From assembly GCA_029255685.2 (NCBI GenBank), contig CM055315.2:56515181-56579180 (forward strand): a DNA stretch of 64,000 bases, written 5' to 3'. The position numbers were made by a program, and so were the translations under genes. This document shows, piece after piece, positions 60,756 through 64,000 of this stretch. The notes beneath the pieces were generated by a model, which worked only from the letters and a program-made list of their open reading frames with translations, was not told the DNA's origin and did not search any database. The number at the start of each line of letters is the position of its first letter. Within the stretch, counting starts at the first letter, position 1. The DNA comes from Silene conica. Its lineage: Eukaryota > Streptophyta > Magnoliopsida > Caryophyllales > Caryophyllaceae.

Positions 60756-60758
60756 CTT

Positions 60759-63166
60759 TGTAACACCCCCATTTATTTAAGGGCCTGTACTAGGACTCCC
60801 CAGATAAATTAGGGTGTTACCATCTCAGTTTCCCGAGGCAGTAGATACAAAGGAAATATAACAGGACTTTATTATTAAATGTTAAACTCAAAACAAGATC
60901 TTACAACCGTCTTCAAAACTGCCTTATAAAAATAAAGTACAACTCATGACAAAACGGCTATAGTGATCTAGACTCTAGTCTGGTCCGGATCCAAGCTCTC
61001 TCTTCCCTTAGCTCCCATAATCTCAAGCACCTATCAAACTGCTCCCCAAAAATTGGTTCATCACAGGTGATCACGAATACACAGGGTCAACCACGAGGTT
61101 GAGTAGAGGAAAATAAACAGTGAAGCATTACTATAAATAGAAAGTCAATCATCTCCACTCCGAATCACAAGACCCATTATTCTCCACACCAGTCACAAGA
61201 CCCGTTATCTCCACACCAATCACAAGACCCGTTATCTCCGCACCAATCACAAGACCCATTAACTCCGCACCAATCACAAGACCCATTAACTCCGCACCAA
61301 TCACAAGACCCATTAACTCCGCACCAATCACAAGACCCATTATTCATCACCTCGAATCGTATCACAGAAATATGCAACCCAATAAAGCAATACATCATTC
61401 ATTCAATAATAAAATGAACATTATTAACAATGATTAATAATCAAATAACTCATCATCAGGCATACTGTATTCCCCTACCTCAATTTGTAGGATGACAAGC
61501 GACAGCTGATAGAAATATTCCACGCGAAAACCGTCACCTAACATAAATATTATCTAACGATTAATAAGTCTCCACTAGACCCCCATTTATATAGTAAAAA
61601 GCTAAATATAGTAACTTCTAAAAGTGGAAAGTTTCCTGAATTAGAAACTTTCCCGAATTAGCAACCTTGCCCAAAATAGTAATTTCCAAACTCGTAAAAT
61701 TCATATGAACAAACTAGCTCCCAACATTGGATAATTAAAAGCAAAACTTCCCTTTGAATATATCTAAGTACCCATAAGTAATAATAGTAACAATAGTAAT
61801 AACATGAGTATTAATAATAACAAAACCACAATAATAATACTAATAAGATCATTATCATATAGTATTAATACCAATAACATATTAACAATATTTACCAATA
61901 ACTAAATTACACAAACAAACAATTTAACCCACTAAACCCCCAAAATCCAGCAACTTACACGCACAACAGCCCCTTTCGTGACCAGCAGCAACTACACGCA
62001 CCAACAGACCCACCCGAGACCAACAACCCCGACATTCACCACCCCCGACACCTAACACAACCCCTGGCCTCCCCACTGGCACCACCAGGCTCGCCACCGA
62101 GCCGCGGTGGTTCCAGGGAGGGAGTAGGTGGTCGTCGACCACCACCCACGACGCCATAAACCGACTGCCAACCCAACACCCTCAGTTGCTATTCTGCCTT
62201 AGCAATACAACCACCCGCAACGAACCCCACCATACGAACGACATAAACCACCAAGACCCACCGTGATAACCACCCTTCTAACACCCAGACCACTACCAAA
62301 CTAGCTACCTTAAAACCCAGAACAATCGCGAGCAACAACCACCTCGAATCCATTCCAAACACCCTACGTTCAAAACCCCTGTTCTGAAAACGAACGGAAA
62401 ACGACTGACACGGCTACAAACTGCCACACGCGACGCCCCTAGGTGGTCAACGACGGCATGACCAAGGTCCAAAACATAAATACTAATATCATATATTGAT
62501 TTTAAACAAAGAACCAGTGTTATAACAGGATTACACGACTAACATGGCGAATTGAAAGAGGGGGGGCAAGCAGAGAAACGTGAAGCAGAGGTGAACTTAC
62601 TTGTTTCACCGTGATTTCGAGCAACCAAGGATCACCCTAAACCCACCGTGAGAGCCTCCCTCTCACTCTCTGGTATGGCGGCAGCAACACCATGTGTATG
62701 TGTGAGGCGTTAGATTAGGTTAGGGTAGGGTTTGGAGAGTTTCTATAAGGCAGCAGGATGAGGTGTTTATCACGTTATATTGGTTTGTATGTTTATGTCG
62801 AGATGGGCTATTTTATATGTTGGCACACATACCGAGGCCCAAGCGTTTATTCACACACGATCTATTAACTAACTCGCATACTCGCCCCTTCACTTAACAA
62901 CATATAAAAATAACACTTACTCGATAATAAATTATCGAGTATAACGTTAAATAACCATCAACGCGTCAAAATAAATAATAAACTTAATAAATAATAAAAT
63001 AAACTAAATAATAAAATATGAGGTATTACAGTCTTCCCTCCTTAAAATGAACTTCGTCCCGAAGTTCACCATCCATGGTCAACAACATGGTCCCTAGGCA
63101 CACAAAAAGTATCACCACATAACATCCAATACCACTAAGAGTACTTTAGAAGCTCGAAATGTTACA
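60759..63166 (-). repeat. Element D 5' LTR
   Basis: 2408 bp, uninterrupted copy of D's LTR. Minisatellite at about 61157-61343, hairpin CAACC-ACGA-GGTTG at 61088-61101, telo-box 62726-62733. The embedded hairpin/PPT is at 63031-63067 with the inner LTR-like terminus at 63030. The outer terminus at 63166 is directly followed by the TAGTC duplication, which proves that the 136-bp extension belongs to the LTR. Confidence 0.92.
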
Positions 63167-64000
63167 TAGTCAGCGGTTATGCTATACATAGAGTCGGTGT
63201 CGTGGTTATGCGTCCCGATAGCTAGTGTCGTGGTTATGCGATCTAGTGGTCAGTGGTAACGGTTATGTTCCCTGATGACGTTCATTCTATTCTTGTGTGT
63301 TATTTCTTTGATTGGCCATGCCACGTCGTTGTTGGCCGCCGAGTTTATCATTTGGTTGTTTTTTGTATGAGTGAACATGCCACCTAGTTGTTGGCCGCTG
63401 AGTCATTCACTTGGTTGATTACCCGTTTTGATAATAGTTCCTATGTTGACTGTGATTATGTTTCACATGATGATCTATGCCATTTTCACATGTTTTGACG
63501 TACTGTTCATCCCTTGTTCATGATGGTCATATTCGAATATATATCATGTTCGATTACTTATTTAAGAATATGCATGTTCATATGTATATGTTATGTCGTA
63601 TTACCGTTTACGTGTTTTATGACAAAAAGTGGCTGGGAGAACCTCGAGTTACTCCCCACTGACTGTGGCGTACATGTTTCATGTATGTAGGTTGGTCTGT
63701 TTGGGGAATATGTGTGGCTAGCGAGCATTGTTGATTATTCGACAGTTACCCATTTACGATTTTCTTAGATTTAAATTATGTTGCTATTGAGGGATAACTT
63801 ATCCCTGTAAAATTTTCAATTATACTATATAAGTTTTACTTTCTCTTTAGTTTTAATCTTCCGCATGTTGTTTTGATATTCAGCGATCAAGTTTTATTTA
63901 TATATGTCGAATGTTTTTATAACTATCGCATTTCCGCTGCAAGTTAGTTGTTTATTGTTATGTAATATCGCGGGATGTCACATAGAGTTTAAGGGCATAC
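63167..64000 (+). repeat. Array unit 6, right part
   Basis: Begins with the TAGTC duplication and continues the truncated array LTR to its terminus GGGATGTCACA at 63982. The next 18 bases (TAGAGTTTAAGGGCATAC) match the start of the gene-proximal region of the other units. A sixth peptide gene would be expected to start about 0.83 kb beyond 63982, outside the window. Confidence 0.88.

Larger units (their letters stand above)
44992..63166 (-). mobile_element. Non-coding LARD-like retrotransposon D with E nested
   Basis: A minus-strand LTR element with exact TAGTC duplications. 5' LTR 60759-63166, PBS 60744-60755, internal region 56995-60758, and a 3' LTR split by E (44992-47081 and 56677-56994). 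Both LTRs sum to exactly 2408 bp. The few differences I could spot (for example CATTTGTTTAAGG/CATTTATTTAAGG) indicate a recent insertion. The 3764-bp internal region encodes no gag or pol, which fits a large retrotransposon derivative dependent on another element's proteins. Its LTR minisatellite, LTR hairpin, leader and PPT hairpins resemble those of A and E, the likely helpers. Confidence 0.88.

Noticed and set aside
56995..60758. Possible decayed gag-pol inside D
   Set aside because: None of the gag zinc-knuckle, DSG, FIDD, HHCC or DDE motifs could be found in any frame on either strand.

Overview
The window reads as plant nuclear DNA, most probably from a eudicot. It is almost entirely LTR retrotransposons with initiator-Met-tRNA primer sites (TGGTATCAGAGC type), nested inside one another. 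The only convincing host genes are small two-exon genes for secreted cysteine-rich peptides. No rRNA, tRNA, CRISPR or bacterial-style operon was seen. Species and family cannot be told from the sequence.

Left part (1-22681), nested retroelements. A Ty3/gypsy fragment C (integrase C-terminus plus LTR, + strand, from 12796) was invaded by a Ty1/copia element B (- strand, gag-PR-IN at 497-2317, LTR at 4141-4508 and 11957-12795). B was then invaded twice. A chromovirus-type gypsy element A (4509-11951) sits in its LTR with a perfect ATATA target duplication. Another gypsy LTR (F, 1-493) sits in its integrase. Further right is a minus-strand gypsy leader and giant LTR (G, 17053-22681), itself carrying a hAT-like MITE with an 8-bp duplication.

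Middle (22682-44991, resuming 63167-64000), a tandem array. A unit of about 4.33 kb is repeated head to tail: five complete copies and part of a sixth. Each complete copy carries one gene for a 92-aa precursor with a signal-peptide exon, a 406-409 bp intron and an exon encoding an eight-cysteine domain. The spacing resembles the NCR/late-nodulin pattern more than a classical defensin. A truncated gypsy LTR sits a nearly constant 831-837 bp upstream of each ATG, so gene and LTR piece were amplified together.

Right part (44992-63166). The sixth unit is interrupted by D, an 18.2-kb block with TAGTC target duplications. D is a minus-strand non-coding LARD-like element (2408-bp LTRs, 3.76-kb internal region without gag-pol). 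Its left LTR was hit by E (47082-56671, CGTTT duplications), a young gypsy element closely related to A whose polyprotein has two single-base frameshifts.

The most interesting points are the NCR-like gene array; a hairpin-plus-polypurine-tract module that occurs twice in A, D and E with compensatory stem changes; direct evidence that D's LTR starts at the upstream module, which lengthens its LTR by 136 bp; and the leader D shares with A and E, suggesting D is mobilised by them.
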